A stretch of DNA of 64,000 nt from Terfezia claveryi (lineage: Eukaryota; Ascomycota; Pezizomycetes; Pezizales; Pezizaceae): contig WHUX01000044.1 in NCBI GenBank assembly GCA_015179025.1, forward strand, positions 1 through 64,000, given 5' to 3'. A model generated the notes under the pieces. The model made no database searches and was not told the DNA's origin. It worked only from the letters and a program-made list of their open reading frames with translations. Numbering within the stretch: the stretch's first letter is position 1; each line of letters starts with the position of its first letter. This document shows positions 21,385 to 33,019 of this stretch, in pieces. The translations under genes and the position numbers were made by a program.

Positions 21385-22952
21385 CCGTATCTCTTGTTAC
21401 AAGTATATGATGGTAACTAAACCAAAAAAATAAGAATATTCTTATAAAGAAAATATGCTTATTTGCTGTTATAAACTCTAACTTAGACTACCAATAATAA
21501 GTAGGGCAAGACTAATAGAGATATAAGATATAATGTAATTAATTAGGTATATAAGGATTAAAAGTATAGTAGTAGATATTTAAATAGTAGATAGAAGTAA
21601 AATTGATAAGATTAAGTAAGTAAATATAATTGAGGTCTAGAAGTAATTTAGATAAGTATAGAGTTAAATACAAAGTTATAGATTAAAATAAGAAAGATTT
21701 GAGCTATATTTAAGTAAAGTAGTAAAGATATAGATAGTCTGATTGTATAGATATATTTATATAAATAATTAAATATAAAAGTATAAATAAATTATTATAT
21801 AAAGTAAAAAGAAAAAGTAAATAAATAGAAAAAACTAGTTTATTTTATAGAAATCTAGTTTATTCAAAATTCAAACTAGATAATAAATAATAGTAAAAAA
21901 TAAAGTTCTAGCTAAATAATAAGGTTTAATAGAAATAAAGTTATAAGGTATAAATAATATAAACTAGAATATTTAAATATAAACTAAAAAACTATAGAGT
22001 TCTATTAATAATATTTTATTTAATGAGAGTTAAATTACTAAAAGATTTTAGTAGATTTCTAAATAAAAATATACCTAATAGAGATAATTAAAATACTATT
22101 AGTAAATACTATACAGTAGTATTCTTTTTAAAAGATAGTAGAGGCAACTTCTTAGGCTTAGGCTATTCATATTTAGGTACAGTATCAATAGTCACAAATG
22201 TTAAAAAACAAGCCATTATTCTAGCTCTAAGGGCAAGCAGAGACTTTCCAATACTTACTCTCATTTTTAACTCAAATGCAGCTATTTCTTCAGCTGTTAA
22301 GTACCTAGTCTAGTTGTACTAGTATTGAATATGAACTTATTACTCTTCTTGAGGAAAGGGAAGTAAACTTCTAAGATACTACTATCTCTTAAGTCCATTC
22401 TCATATTAGGATCCTAGACAATAAGAAAGCAGACTAGCTAGTAGTATTTGTTTTTACTCTTAGACAGATTTCCTACTTAGACTTGATAGATAAAAGGAAG
22501 GATCAGATAGGCTTTAAAAGCTATAAGAAGCTAAACTTATACAAAAGTAGATTTAGTATTAAAAATACAATATAGAATTACTATACCCTCTTTATATATA
22601 CCTAGTATCAAATAGATAAAAGGCTTTAGCTAGCCTAGTTTTACAAGATTAGTAAGGTAGAATCCAGCACTTATTTCTATAGATATTACTTTTAAAATAG
22701 TAGATACTTAGTCTTTAACTGCCTTTTTCTATATACTTACAGACAGGCTTTAGGTGGTATCAAGGACTAGAAAAATTTCAACTGCTTAATCTAGATTAAA
22801 AAGAAAAAAGAAAACAATTAGGATATAGTAGAAGCTTTCTTTAGTTTTCTGTATAAATAAATAGTTAGAAGGAAATATGGGAATATATAAAAATATAAGA
22901 TATAAGGTTTTTAATATCTATTTATACTAGAATAGGCTAGCCTTATACCATT
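21385..22952. other. AT-rich tract with no CpG dinucleotide
   Basis: Reading the tract base by base I find no CG between 21385 and 22952 (1,568 bp), although C and G are both present. It is dominated by TA-rich words (TAGTAGATA, CTAGCTAGTAGTA). Parts near 22140-22850 still read like a degraded coding region, but stops occur every few codons in all frames, so no protein family can be assigned. It abuts the pogo transposase, so it may be the decayed flank or a nested older element. Confidence 0.8.
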
Positions 22953-22989
22953 CGCAACTTAATAGTGATCAGCCACTGTCTTATATCCA

Positions 22990-25239
22990 ATGTCTAAAAC
23001 ATGCAGCACGCCAACCTCCTCAGCCCTTCAATTGGCCCTAGTATCGACCTCTTACAACTATCATGGCCACAACCTATATCAGCTGAATCACCAAAGCCTA
23101 GGCAATATCACCAATATCCCTACCCTACGAGAGATATCGAAATATACCGAAAAAGACCTGCAGGCAGCTATAAAGTATGCTCGAGTAGAACCAGACATAC
23201 CCATTATATGAATAGCTGAGCTGTATGAGGTTGAGCGGCAAACACTACACTGGAGACTGCTGGGGATGTACCAAAAGAGGTCTACAGCTCATCGTAATGA
23301 GCAATTGCTCTCTCCTGGTGATGAGAAAGCAATTGCAGGCTATGTAGGAATGATGGCTGATGCAGGATTTTTATTAAATCATACTCTTTTATGGCAAATG
23401 GCACAGGACATTGTTAATAAGAGGCAGATACTACAGCAAGGCCATGGAGGGGGTATTACAGGCCCTCGAGAGTCAACCAGCAACTTCCGAAATCGACGAG
23501 AACAACGTATACAACAACAAGGTGCAATTATCCCCCTTCTGCCTTCCAACGACACCCCCTCTACTAGTACCCCCCCCATTCATATTGTAGGTATCAACTG
23601 GGTTAATAGGTTCCTTGATCGTAACTCGGGGTTCAAGAAAGTCTTTATTTGATATCAGGAGAGAGCGCGAGCAGCTGCATCAAATGACATTGAGCTGCAA
23701 GCAGATTTTCTCCGAAAACTTGCCAATCTCATACGCTAGAAACAGATATGTCAAGAGAATATATGGAATTGTGACGAGAAAGGTATAACCATAGGCTGGA
23801 ATAGTATGCGGATGATAGCTATTGTATGTGCTGGAGGTTGAGCCACTGCAATAACTGAAGGTTCTCATGAATTTTGCAGTATCTTGGAGACTGTCAGGGG
23901 TGGTGGAATGGTTATTCCACCCTTTATTGTATGGCAAGGAAAGTTCCATCGGCAATCGTATTATCCAGAAGGCGGCCTACTAGTAGAAGCTACATTTGCA
24001 GTCTCTGAGAGTGGGTATATAGATGATGAGCTAGGGTTAGGATATATGGTTGAGCACTTTGAACCTTATACTCGGGTTGAAGCCCCTCACTGTCTTATTG
24101 TGGATAGTTATTCTTCACATATTGCATGGAAGGTAGTGAGGTATGTGCTGGATCATAATATTCATATGATTTGCCTTCCATCGAAGTCTACCCATCTCCT
24201 GCAACCCCTTGATGTAGAGTGCTTCGGAGTTCTGCAGAGAGTGTATGAGAGAAACCTCAGTTCATGGCTTCGGCAAAATCCACTTCAAGTTCTCTCAAAA
24301 CTATCATTTCTTGAGGTCCTTGAAATAACTCGGAATGATGTTTATACTAAGGATTGTCTTCTCGGGGCATGGAGAAAATCCCGCTGCTGGCCAATCGACC
24401 ACGACTTCGAACCGCTCTTATGCAATATCTCAGATAATGTCTTAGCTAATGAAATTCGAGCATCTGATACCCCTGGTCGGCTCCATGCACTCTCCCGATG
24501 AGTTGAAGATATCATTCGGTCAAAATTGGATTTTGATGAGAAGGAGTGGGTATTTGAGCTTATTGACTTTGCTGGTGAAAAGGTTGTAAAACACAGAGAT
24601 ATTACTCCTCGTGCTGATACTCTTAGTAGGCTCCGGGATGGGAAGGTGCGTCGAACAAAGAAAGGAAAGAAGCGTATTGGGGAAGCTCGAATACTGACAT
24701 ACAAATATGTTAATGATAGTATCAAGAAGGTTGCGGAGGAAGAGGCAAAAAAGCTTGCAAGGCAACAGGCATCAGCAGAAAAGAAGCGGATTGCAGATGA
24801 GAGAAAGGCTATATGAGATGCTATTGAGAAGTAGTGGAAGGCTGATCTTAAGAGATATATGGAGGTTGTAATACCTATATGGCAAGCTGAGTATACAGAC
24901 ATTGATACTGCATGGGCTGCTACCAAGCAAGCTACTAGTAAGAAGCGGTCTACTGGTATAAAAAGACCACCATACCCTTCTCGACCGAAACGATCTTTAA
25001 AGCCCAAAGGGGAAGGTGTTGCAGCTGGCGATCTTTCTATGGTGGTTGAGAATGAAATAGAGGAGAAGGTTGAAGGGGAAGCTGATGGAGAGGGTAAAGG
25101 ACAGGTTGATGAGGACGTTAATGAAGAGGATTTGGTAGATTCAATGAGAAATCTCGAAATTGATCATTTTGCTGCGGTTAGTGCCCCTACCTATTGCCCT
25201 GCCATTCGATCATATCACAGCCTTCTCTTACCAAATTAA
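22990..25239 (+). pseudogene. pogo-type transposase (HTH-psq, CENP-B, DDE), seven nonsense codons
   Basis: From ATG 22990 to TAA 25237-25239 one frame runs without any frameshift or intron (about 749 codons). It shows an N-terminal psq-type helix-turn-helix (YTEKDLQAAI...VERQTLHWRL), a CENP-B-like domain (LSPGDEKAIAGYVGMMADAGF; GINWVNRFLDRN) and a DDE_1 core with all three acidic positions in place (NIWNCDEKG, HCLIVDSYSSH, HLLQPLDVECFG), then a Lys/Arg/Glu-rich tail. The only lesions are five TGA and two TAG codons (the first at 23209, the second at 23650). Context suggests Arg at the TGA sites and Gln at the TAG sites, i.e. CGA-to-TGA and CAG-to-TAG. No terminal repeats were identified. Confidence 0.9.
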
Positions 25240-25770
25240 TCTGACATCGATACAGATGTATAGTTAAGGCGTTCGTATAGTTATGGGCTCATTGGCGTAA
25301 TATTCATTAAATAGGGTTGGGAGAAAGGGCGCGAGGGGGGGTCATGGAGTGGGTATATTAGAATAGATAGGTGCTGCAGAATTGGTTGATTTTGGTGGAA
25401 TATAAGGGTAACCATGTTGTAGAGCATGATTGTTTCCATAATTATAGATTTAGGCAGAATAGAACTCTCACCAGATGAGTTAGGTATATCACATGGTATT
25501 GCCTTGAGGAGGCCTGCAGGGAGGCTTGCAGGGATGGACATAAGACAGTGGCTGATCACTACTAGGTTGCGAATGGTAGACAAGAAGCGGGAGCACTTCT
25601 GTTTGCGTCCCAGGACACCCTAATGCCAAGAATGCCCGAAATTGCGAATGCCAAGTGCCAAGAAATCCCGACATCGCACATGGTGTGGTATATCCTCTCG
25701 ACCAACTATCTCCTCTACTCTGCACAACTTCACCACTTTCATATTTCTCGATTCCTATTGTCATCTACCC
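25240..25770. other. Spacer and promoter of the next gene
   Basis: No supported gene. The last 100 bp before ATG 25771 are CT-rich (CATATTTCTCGATTCCTATTG), as expected for a fungal leader. Confidence 0.45.
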
Positions 25771-27780
25771 ATGGATCAACACCTTCGAGAGGGAGCACTC
25801 CTCTACCTGTCCAATAGCAAGCAATGGAACTTTGGCCGCTTCCTCACCCACCTCGACACCCTCCCATCCTTCCCTAAGGATAAAAAATCGCGCCACGAAC
25901 TTGGGACTGGACTATGGAGATCGCTCCTAATGGACTACGCCGGGGATGACTCTCACCCAGAGAAGAGATTAAAGGCGTTACAGGAACTGGCTGTGAGCCC
26001 CCCTTATCACCCCCAACATTGATACACTGAACGCCTTGCCGTTTGGGCATGAGTCTCAGCGATGAGAAGTTCTCTCCAAGCGACAGCCAGAGCCTGTTGT
26101 GTCAATTTTGCCCATCGCTCCTGGACCCATGGATAGGGAGGACGCGAAGAAGAAAATCTCATGATTAGCTACCCACCTGCCGAAAGGCAAAGCTGGCTAT
26201 GAGTGGGATTGATTCTGACCTACCCCTACCCTGCTGGGTCCGACACCCCCCTATCTACCCCCACATTGACACACCGAACGCCTTGCCGCTTGGGCATGAG
26301 CCTCAGCGATGTGAGGAGTTCTCCCCAACCGACAGCAAGAGCCTGTTGTGTCAATTTTGCCCATGCTCCTGGACCCGTCGATTGGGAGGATGCGAGGAAG
26401 AAAATCTCATGATTAGCTACCAACCTGCCGAAAGGCAAAGCTGGCTATGAGTGGGATTGATTCTGACCTACCCCTACCCTGCTGGGTCCTACTAATCTTG
26501 TTTTGTCTTTTTTTTGGCAATAGAATATTAGGAACCCGATGGCGATAGGTACAAAAAACACTGCGATTGCAAATCTGAACTATACGGGCGGAAACAACTA
26601 CCACATTCGGCGGTGTGGTAAAGCGGGGCACCCGGATTTAGTGGTTCCCCCCCCGTCGTATGAGCTGCCTATTCTGCCTCAGGCTCCGGCCACTGGGTGC
26701 AGCAAACTAGGTCTATGTGACGGTCTCAACAAAGCTAGCAAATCGCCCATCTCCCCCTCTTCTCCACCTTCACCAACTCCACAATCTAGCACCGAAAACC
26801 CCGGAAGAGAAATAGCCAGGGCTTCGGAGCAAGTTCATAATATCAATTATATCAACACCAATGATACAACTAATCTTCGCATCGAAGCCACTCCATTATC
26901 GTCTGCATCCCCCAGGGACGAATTTGCAGTGTTGGATTCATCTGGGCTTGCCTACGGAGATTTCCCCGAATTTTTAGGTGACGATACGGCGGAGCTACTT
27001 GCGACTTTTGAGTTCGGTGGGACATACGAGGAGTCTAATGTTGCTCAGTTGTCACTAGCAACCGATAATCCAATGGAGCAGAGAGTAGTCGTAAATGCGA
27101 ATATAGATGAAAAGGAAACGAATGCGGGTTTACAAGGTGAACTACGATATACCAGCCATACCCCCGGTGCGAGAGTACCCTCTTTCTCAGGATTCGATGC
27201 CCTCAGAGATGACTGTGGGGGATGCTGCCTCCATCGATACCCTCCCACGCAATCACTGTATTCACATCCTACGGCTCCTACGGCTCCGGTATCATCTACA
27301 CCGAGTCCTCCACAACAGACTCGCGTTGCTTCTCCGCAGAGTTTCGGGGCTCAGACACCTCGAGTGTATATTCCTCCCGTGCCTGCCGTGCATACATCCG
27401 CACGTATACATACGCCCATTTCCCGGGATGATCTGGTGCCGGAGGTGCATCCCATGACAGTCGTTTCCGCTGCATTAAGCGCCGTCAGACCCTCGCAGAA
27501 TCTAAAGCGCACGCTCGATACGGCATTATCTTGCCAACAATGCGAGCCGACTTCCACTCTTACATCGGATCCGCAGGCAGATACTCGTAATATCAAAACA
27601 GATAAGGCAATGAAGAATATACGAAAGCTGCTGGAAATGCAAAAGACTGTGACGGAGTTATTGGTAGGTTTCAATCCCCCCTTGAAGTGTATATTGTTGC
27701 TAATGGAGTAGTTGGATGTATTGGATGATTGTCCGGCTTTAGCAGGGGGGCCGAGCCAGAAGCGACATAGACAGGAGTGA
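25771..27780 (+). CDS. Intact three-exon gene, product unknown
   Basis: Exons are 25771-25992, 26524-27663 and 27712-27780, all joined in phase 0, giving 476 residues. Intron 1 (531 bp, GTGAGC to ACTAATC...CAATAG) is unusually long because it contains a ~247-bp tandem duplication. Intron 2 is 48 bp (GTAGGT, GCTAAT, TAG). The N-terminus is compact (MDQHLREGALLYLSN, HLDTLPSFPKDKKSRHELG), followed by a Gly/Asn segment (NYTGGNNYHIRRCGKAGHP) and a long Ser/Pro-rich disordered middle. The C-terminus has a short basic helix (MKNIRKLLEMQKTV) and, after intron 2, a QKRHRQE tail that could be a nuclear signal. I recognise no domain. A nuclear regulatory protein is a guess. If intron 2 is retained, translation ends at 27711. 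Confidence 0.65.
26000..26490 (+). repeat. Tandem duplication, about 247 bp, inside intron 1
   Basis: Two adjacent copies contain GAACGCCTTGCCG, TGGGCATGAG, GAGCCTGTTGTGTC, GAAAATCTCATGATTAGC and CCCTACCCTGCTGGGTCC at a constant offset of 247-248 bp. They differ by scattered substitutions. Only the second copy is followed by the branch site and acceptor. Confidence 0.85.
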
Positions 27781-27945
27781 TTGAGTCAACGCAAAAGACT
27801 GAGACGGAGTTATTGGTAGGTATCAATTCCCCTTGAAGTATATTGTTGCTAATTGAGTAGTTTGGATGTATGGGATGATTGGCCAGCTTTCGCGGGGGGG
27901 CGAGCCAGAAGCGACAGAGGCAGGAGTGATAGGGTGAGGTTACTG
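27639..27945 (+). repeat. Tandem duplication, 152 bp, covering the gene's 3' end
   Basis: GCAAAAGACTG(T/A)GACGGAG at 27639 recurs at 27791, and the copy extends through the intron 2 equivalent, the last exon and its stop. The second copy has small deletions and acts as a degenerate spare 3' exon in the downstream region. Confidence 0.85.
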
Positions 27946-29767
27946 CCTGGGTAATCTTTCTTTTTATATCGAGGTGGTGGCTTGGATGGTTTGGTAGTTG
28001 GAATTATATACCATGAGATTTTCATTCGGCCAATGGTGTTCCAATTGTGAAACCTGAATCTAGCAGCGGTAAAGAATTCTGATGGAGAGTAGGGGGTAGA
28101 AACGAATACTCAGTAAAACTGAGTCGAGCATGCCCTGAGTGCCGTGTGGGTGTATTACTCTGTGGCGTTTCCATAGAAGAAGAGGGAGAAGAAGAATTCT
28201 AGGTGGAGATCTAAATTCCAAAATATATTTTCATCACTTGTAACTATTGTAGTAAGGAGCAGGACACTTTCATAATTCTCTACGTGCACGCATTGTACAG
28301 TAGAGTCTGTAGCTAGATCCAGAGCTACCTGTCCTGATAAGAACCCTGTCAGTTACACCATCAGCCTTCAGTCTCACTTCTTGGCTACCGCATCCACTGG
28401 TGTATAACAATCCTTGTCAGTTTAAAGACATAGGTCGAGCTTATGCAGTAAAGGTGATAAAATAGGTGGATGGTAACAAGCTCACTGAGGTATAATGGTC
28501 CCTGTCAGGTGTATTATCTTTAAACTGACAAGGATCGTTGTTCGCCAGTGGATGTGGTACACCTTTATGTAAAGATTTCCGTGATATGATTTCACGACCA
28601 ATCTATGTGATCCGTGGTTTCAAAGAGGGTACAGTTCTAAGAATATAATGAAGTTCAATATTATAATTACGTCGACTTTCGACTTTAGACTTTGCATACT
28701 GCGCAACTATGTACTATTAAGTAGTATATAACTACTTACTGCAACTCGTATATCTATAAAGTATAAATATAGTTACTTCAGTCAGATAGTAGGTCCCTAG
28801 ATATCTAAGCACGAGATCATTTGCAGTCCAATCTCCTTACTGGATTCCCTTAAGATAAGATCTAGCACACCTATGGAATGAAGTACTTAGGATATTGTAT
28901 CTAGTTCTGGCTTGCAGGATTTCTAGTGAGCGGGGATTGATCCAGATTGAGGACGGGTTTGGTTATATTGTGCAGGAGGGATAGTCTGATTGGCACGTAC
29001 AAGTCCCCCAGGAGGGACAGCTTTTGGAATTCCGGAACTGTGCATGCAAATAACATACGCCATGCTCATCCCTCACATATTGTAGAAGCGGATCATTACC
29101 AAGTAGCGACCAGGGCAATGCGATAAGGGCTTAGGCCGATGGCCTGGCTGTGTCGACGGTTTAGAGGTGTTAATACTGACGTCAAATGATATATATTGGG
29201 TACATTATTAAGATTGACCTCAGGGTAACTGGCAGTGCTGGTTGTTGATGGCAATATCTAACAGTGACTGATAGCATTTCCGCGGCTAGTTTACCTAAAA
29301 ACTTTGCCCAACACCCCATGGCTTGTCCATGCGTCTAATATCAATTATTATATGTGCTACGAGACAACGTGAACTGCAGCTGAAGTTGTAAGCGAAACCG
29401 TACTGGTCAATATTGAGAATGCAAAACAAATACAGCGACTTAAAAAGGGAAGAATAATAAACCCTACCGAGTGCAAATACCAGCAGAGGAGCATGAATGA
29501 TATGTCCACTGGGTGTTCAATTTCAATATATATTGCCTCGTACGATCCCACTCCTGCGATAATATATTCGAAATGATAAAATCACTCAAGGATAATGTAT
29601 AGGAAGCCCCGTGGCCCATTTATATCAAGTATCATAGCTATTCATCAATTTGAAGAAACAAATCTCTATAAACCTGACTCTAATCTATAGCGACACACCC
29701 TACTCACCGCCTACTCCCTCCATACATCCTCTTGTCCACTCATACTAACCTTCCTCTCCTCGCCCTT
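27946..29767. other. Intergenic with one MITE
   Basis: Apart from the MITE at 28386-28559 and a TAGTCTGATTGGCAC half-site near 28982, no gene or structure is supported. Confidence 0.5.
28386..28559. mobile_element. MITE, ~174 bp, copy 1
   Basis: The ends TACCGCATCCACTGG and CCAGTGGATGTGGTA are inverted, and the inverted match continues inwards through the (T/G)ATCCTTGTCAGTTTAAAG region (~40 bp). The interior includes AGCTTATGCAGTAAAGGTG and GCTCACTGAGGTATAA(T/C)GGTCC, both shared with the copy at 31709-31848. No coding capacity. Confidence 0.8.
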
Positions 29768-30779
29768 CTATAGTCCTCCATCTACCAAGCTACACGCTGT
29801 ATACCCACCGTTCTGTGCACCACAGACTCCCTGTTCCACCACTACAGGATTACTGGCCGCACTACCCCAATTTACATTCCGGATCTTCCTCCCCAAATCA
29901 CTGTTGGCCCCTGCAAACACGAAATCCCCTCTACCAGTCGGCAAGTACCTCCAATCTCTGCTCCTAAACTCCCTAGAGCATCCCTGGCTGGAAGGATCAT
30001 TCCAGCCAGTATTCCGGGTGGAGAACATTGCATGTTTTCCCCAGCCGACATAAATCTTCGCACCATCTTTGTTTTTTCCCGCTTGTTCATTTGGGTTGTT
30101 GTAGTTGATAGTGTTTTGGATGGTTGCCCAGTCATCATGCATGTATCCTGTGTGGAAGGATCTGAGCAGTTCTTTGCGGCGCCACATGTTATCAGAATCG
30201 CGGCGCCAGATGACAATAATCTGTCCCCATAAATAAGCACCCCCTTCCAAATCACGCGGTCGATGATAATTACCCTTTCCCAATCATGCATATGTCCTTT
30301 CGCAACCAACACATTACTCCATCCATCCTTTTGGAAATATAAATTATATGCCACCCTCAACTCCATATCGTTACACCTTGTGATGGTATAATAAGTTGGA
30401 AATGGATTTCCACTGCCGATTGGACCTGGATCTGGACACCCTTGACCAGCATTCGGCCATGCGGTCGGATTTAGTCCATATTGCTGACCGGCAGAGTTGA
30501 AACAGGGAGCGGGATAGCACGGTTTGTTGTTCTTAGATTTGCCGAAGTGCCAGAGACTGGAGTGAAAGGGTGGTTAGTGGTATGTTCGATAACTTTCAGG
30601 ATCTCCAGGGATTGTGGAGTAAAGAAGGTGATATACGGCCTGCTAGCAAAAGCGACCTCGAAACCTTCGTTGATGGCCAAGTCTCCATTGACAAAAGCAT
30701 CAGATAGTGGAGTATTCGCATTGACAACTCCGATGGAGAGTGCAGCCAGAAGGATAGCAAATGCAGTGGTGAGTTTCAT
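29768..30779 (-). CDS. Secreted necrosis-inducing NLP (NPP1) family protein, three exons
   Basis: Minus-strand exons are 30779-30594, 30531-30274 and 30220-29768. Introns of 62 bp (30532-30593, internal CTAAC) and 53 bp (30221-30273, GTAATT...ACAG) are both phase 0, giving 298 residues. An in-frame ATG at 30791 is an alternative start. The first ~20 residues (MKLTTAFAILLAALSIGVVNA) are a signal peptide. The NLP signature heptapeptide is present as GHMHDWE, with Met where the family usually has Arg. It is followed by the expected hydrophobic strand (IIVIW). Two Cys near the mature N-terminus fit the usual disulfide. The C-terminal half has the family's Trp/Gly-rich pattern (VGWGKHAMF, NVNWGSAASNP). 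Known NLPs are secreted and some trigger plant cell death, while others do not. Activity here is unknown. The frames look intact. Confidence 0.8.
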
Positions 30780-30870
30780 CTTGTAGAACATCTTGAAAAT
30801 CTCTGGAGGGTAGAAGAAGGAGGATATCTGGCGGCCCCTCCAAATCCGCAAGCACAGGAGGAAGATATCC

Positions 30871-30878
30871 CTTTTATA
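30871..30878 (-). promoter_or_regulatory. TATA box of the NLP gene
   Basis: TATAAAAG on the minus strand lies about 92 bp upstream of the ATG at 30779, the same arrangement as at the other secreted-protein gene. Confidence 0.5.
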
Positions 30879-30879
30879 C

Positions 30880-31700
30880 TCATATTGCTGGAACGTATAT
30901 CCGCCAGGCCTTGGAGCCTAATAGGAGTATGGATTCCACACATGGACATGTGGGAATGAACAGGTACTCCAACGGCATGCGTATCGAATCTAGATCTGTA
31001 TAAGGTATATTTCCGCTTGTCTGTGTCAAATTACCTAGCTAGCTCCATAAGACTATCTGGCACCATATAAAGGCATAGCGAAATATAGCTATGTTGATTA
31101 TTCCGTGAGACTAAGCTGGCACATAAACTGATTTCTCGGGACTCATGCCGCCAGAAGGTTGCGGGTCAGGTGACTGTCTCACTTGGGTTATGAGGGCTTT
31201 TCATAAAGGGTTTTGGTTTCCGAACGTGCCCTTCCTCTCTGGCGCCACCGTGGTTCCTTACTCAGTAAACACGTGAGGTTCATGCCATACCTCTCAGCAG
31301 TTCGTTGCGCATGCGTGACGATCAGGCGCCATGGCCTTAGATCTGGAATATAACGATTGTACAGGGATAGAGTAAGTGGACTCAAACTTGCCAACAACTG
31401 ACCTGAGATGGAACAGAGAATGACATTCACACATGGCCTTATCATCGATATTTTGACCACATTGTTGCATGCACGTGCAACTCGGGTTTGGAGGGGTTCC
31501 GTTTTTTTCTCCTTTTTCTCGCCTGAGATGAGGTGCACATGACATATGGATGCGTACGAATGGCTGTTAATGACTGCCTAGTTTATTCCCAGCAACTAGG
31601 AGATGTACAGTATCTGCAGACCGGGGTCAGCTGCAAGATGGAGTAGGTAGGTGGGTTAGATCTCGGGACAGTGGGAACAACGGGGGTGAATCATTTAAGT
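30880..31700. other. Intergenic upstream of the NLP gene
   Basis: Short overlapping ORFs at 31188-31545 (minus) have no recognisable domain and are not supported. Confidence 0.45.
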
Positions 31701-31708
31701 ATATCTCA

Positions 31709-31848
31709 TCCACTGGCGATTAATGGTCCTTTAAAGTCATAGGCCAAGCTTATGCAGTAAATGTGAGATAGTACAGTACATAACACGCTCACTGAGGTAT
31801 AACGGTCCCTGTCAGTTTAAGAAAGTGCACTCGAGAGTGGATGCGGTA
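31709..31848. mobile_element. MITE, copy 2 (degenerate)
   Basis: Begins ATCCACTGGCGATTAATGGTCC and ends GAGTGGATGCGGTA. It shares the internal AGCTTATGCAGTAAATGTG and GCTCACTGAGGTATAACGGTCC words with 28386-28559, but the inner part of the terminal repeat is eroded. Confidence 0.7.
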
Positions 31849-31885
31849 GTAGGGAAGAATTGACTACTTGCTAACGAGTTCGCCA

Positions 31886-31970
31886 TAGGTTCTCGTCCTG
31901 ATCTTGAGTTATCGTCCCGTGCGTCACATGCGTCGGACGCACAGGATGCAAATATTATTTTTGCTGATGG
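31886..31970 (+). repeat. Dispersed repeat, copy 2
   Basis: TTCTCGTCCTGATCTTGAG to TTATTTTTGCTGATG matches 950-1036. It lies just downstream of the MITE copy. Confidence 0.7.
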
Positions 31971-31974
31971 TAAT

Positions 31975-33019
31975 TACTAGATGTGGCTACTCACTAGTAG
32001 GCATGCAGAGGTACTTGGGCTATTGATGATTGGTAAAAATATAGTACTTTGCTTGTTTAAATCCTAGATTTGCCTTAAATGGCTATGGATAATGTAGTAC
32101 TATACTCGAGTTAGAAATAAATAAATAAACAAGAATAATAGAGGAGAGAATAGTTATGATTATAAGAGTATTAAAAGATTCATTAATAATCAAAATGAGG
32201 ACTTCTAAGTTGTATTCTACTTACATTGAAATAGCTATAGTTCTTTTGTAGTTTGGTCTCAATTTGTATACTCCTTAGACTATTGCCAATCCTCAGAAAC
32301 CACTGTTTTTATAAGCTCTCTAAATGTATATACTATATTCATAAATTGAATTCATATTGCTACAAGTATAAGTGTTAGACCAAGATAATATTTGAGGAAC
32401 TGTATATGCAGGGCCGGCCAAATAGAGCTAGGATCAAATGTGTTACTCTCTAATTCTAGCTTTTAAAATTCCAGGCTATGACTACTAAGTAGGTCTCTCT
32501 ACCTCCTAGAGATATCAATATGCCTGAGATATTCTAATTTAATGTTTTCAGTCCTACAATAATAAAAATAAACCCTCCTAGCCTCATCATTAAGTATATT
32601 CAGATCTAACACTCTACCTTCCTGCAATTGTCCCCTTAACTGCTGTTCTGAACTCACTCTGTTGCCTTGCCACCCTATCATTGACTGCCTTAGACCAATC
32701 TTCATAATTTTCCGCTGCCCACAATTGAATTAAGGCATCGTTATAGTTGAACTGAGCACTGGTATTTGTAGCTATGGCGCCTAGATAGATTTTGGCCCCC
32801 CAACTTTGGACTTATTTGCTGAGAAAATAGGAAGGTCTTTTGATAACTATAGAGTAACCCTGGATCAAACTGCCTTGCTACAGCTCTAAAGTTTGTAAAG
32901 GAAGGTCTCAATAAGAACTATTTTTTTGATCTTTCACTTTTATAGTAGCAGGGTTGTCCCTTTTTTTTTTGGGAAGTCTGTACTTCTGTGGAAAGCAGCG
33001 TTACTATGTACTTTCGGCA
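31975..33019. other. AT-rich degraded sequence
   Basis: A minus-strand frame at 32499-32705 (GLRQSMIGWQGNRVSSEQQ) reads like a protein fragment and continues with stops in both directions, so it is probably an old transposon remnant. No family can be assigned. Confidence 0.4.

Noticed and set aside
22140..22850. Protein-like traces in the CpG-free tract (kinase- or transposase-like)
   Set aside because: Stops are too frequent in all frames to assign any family.
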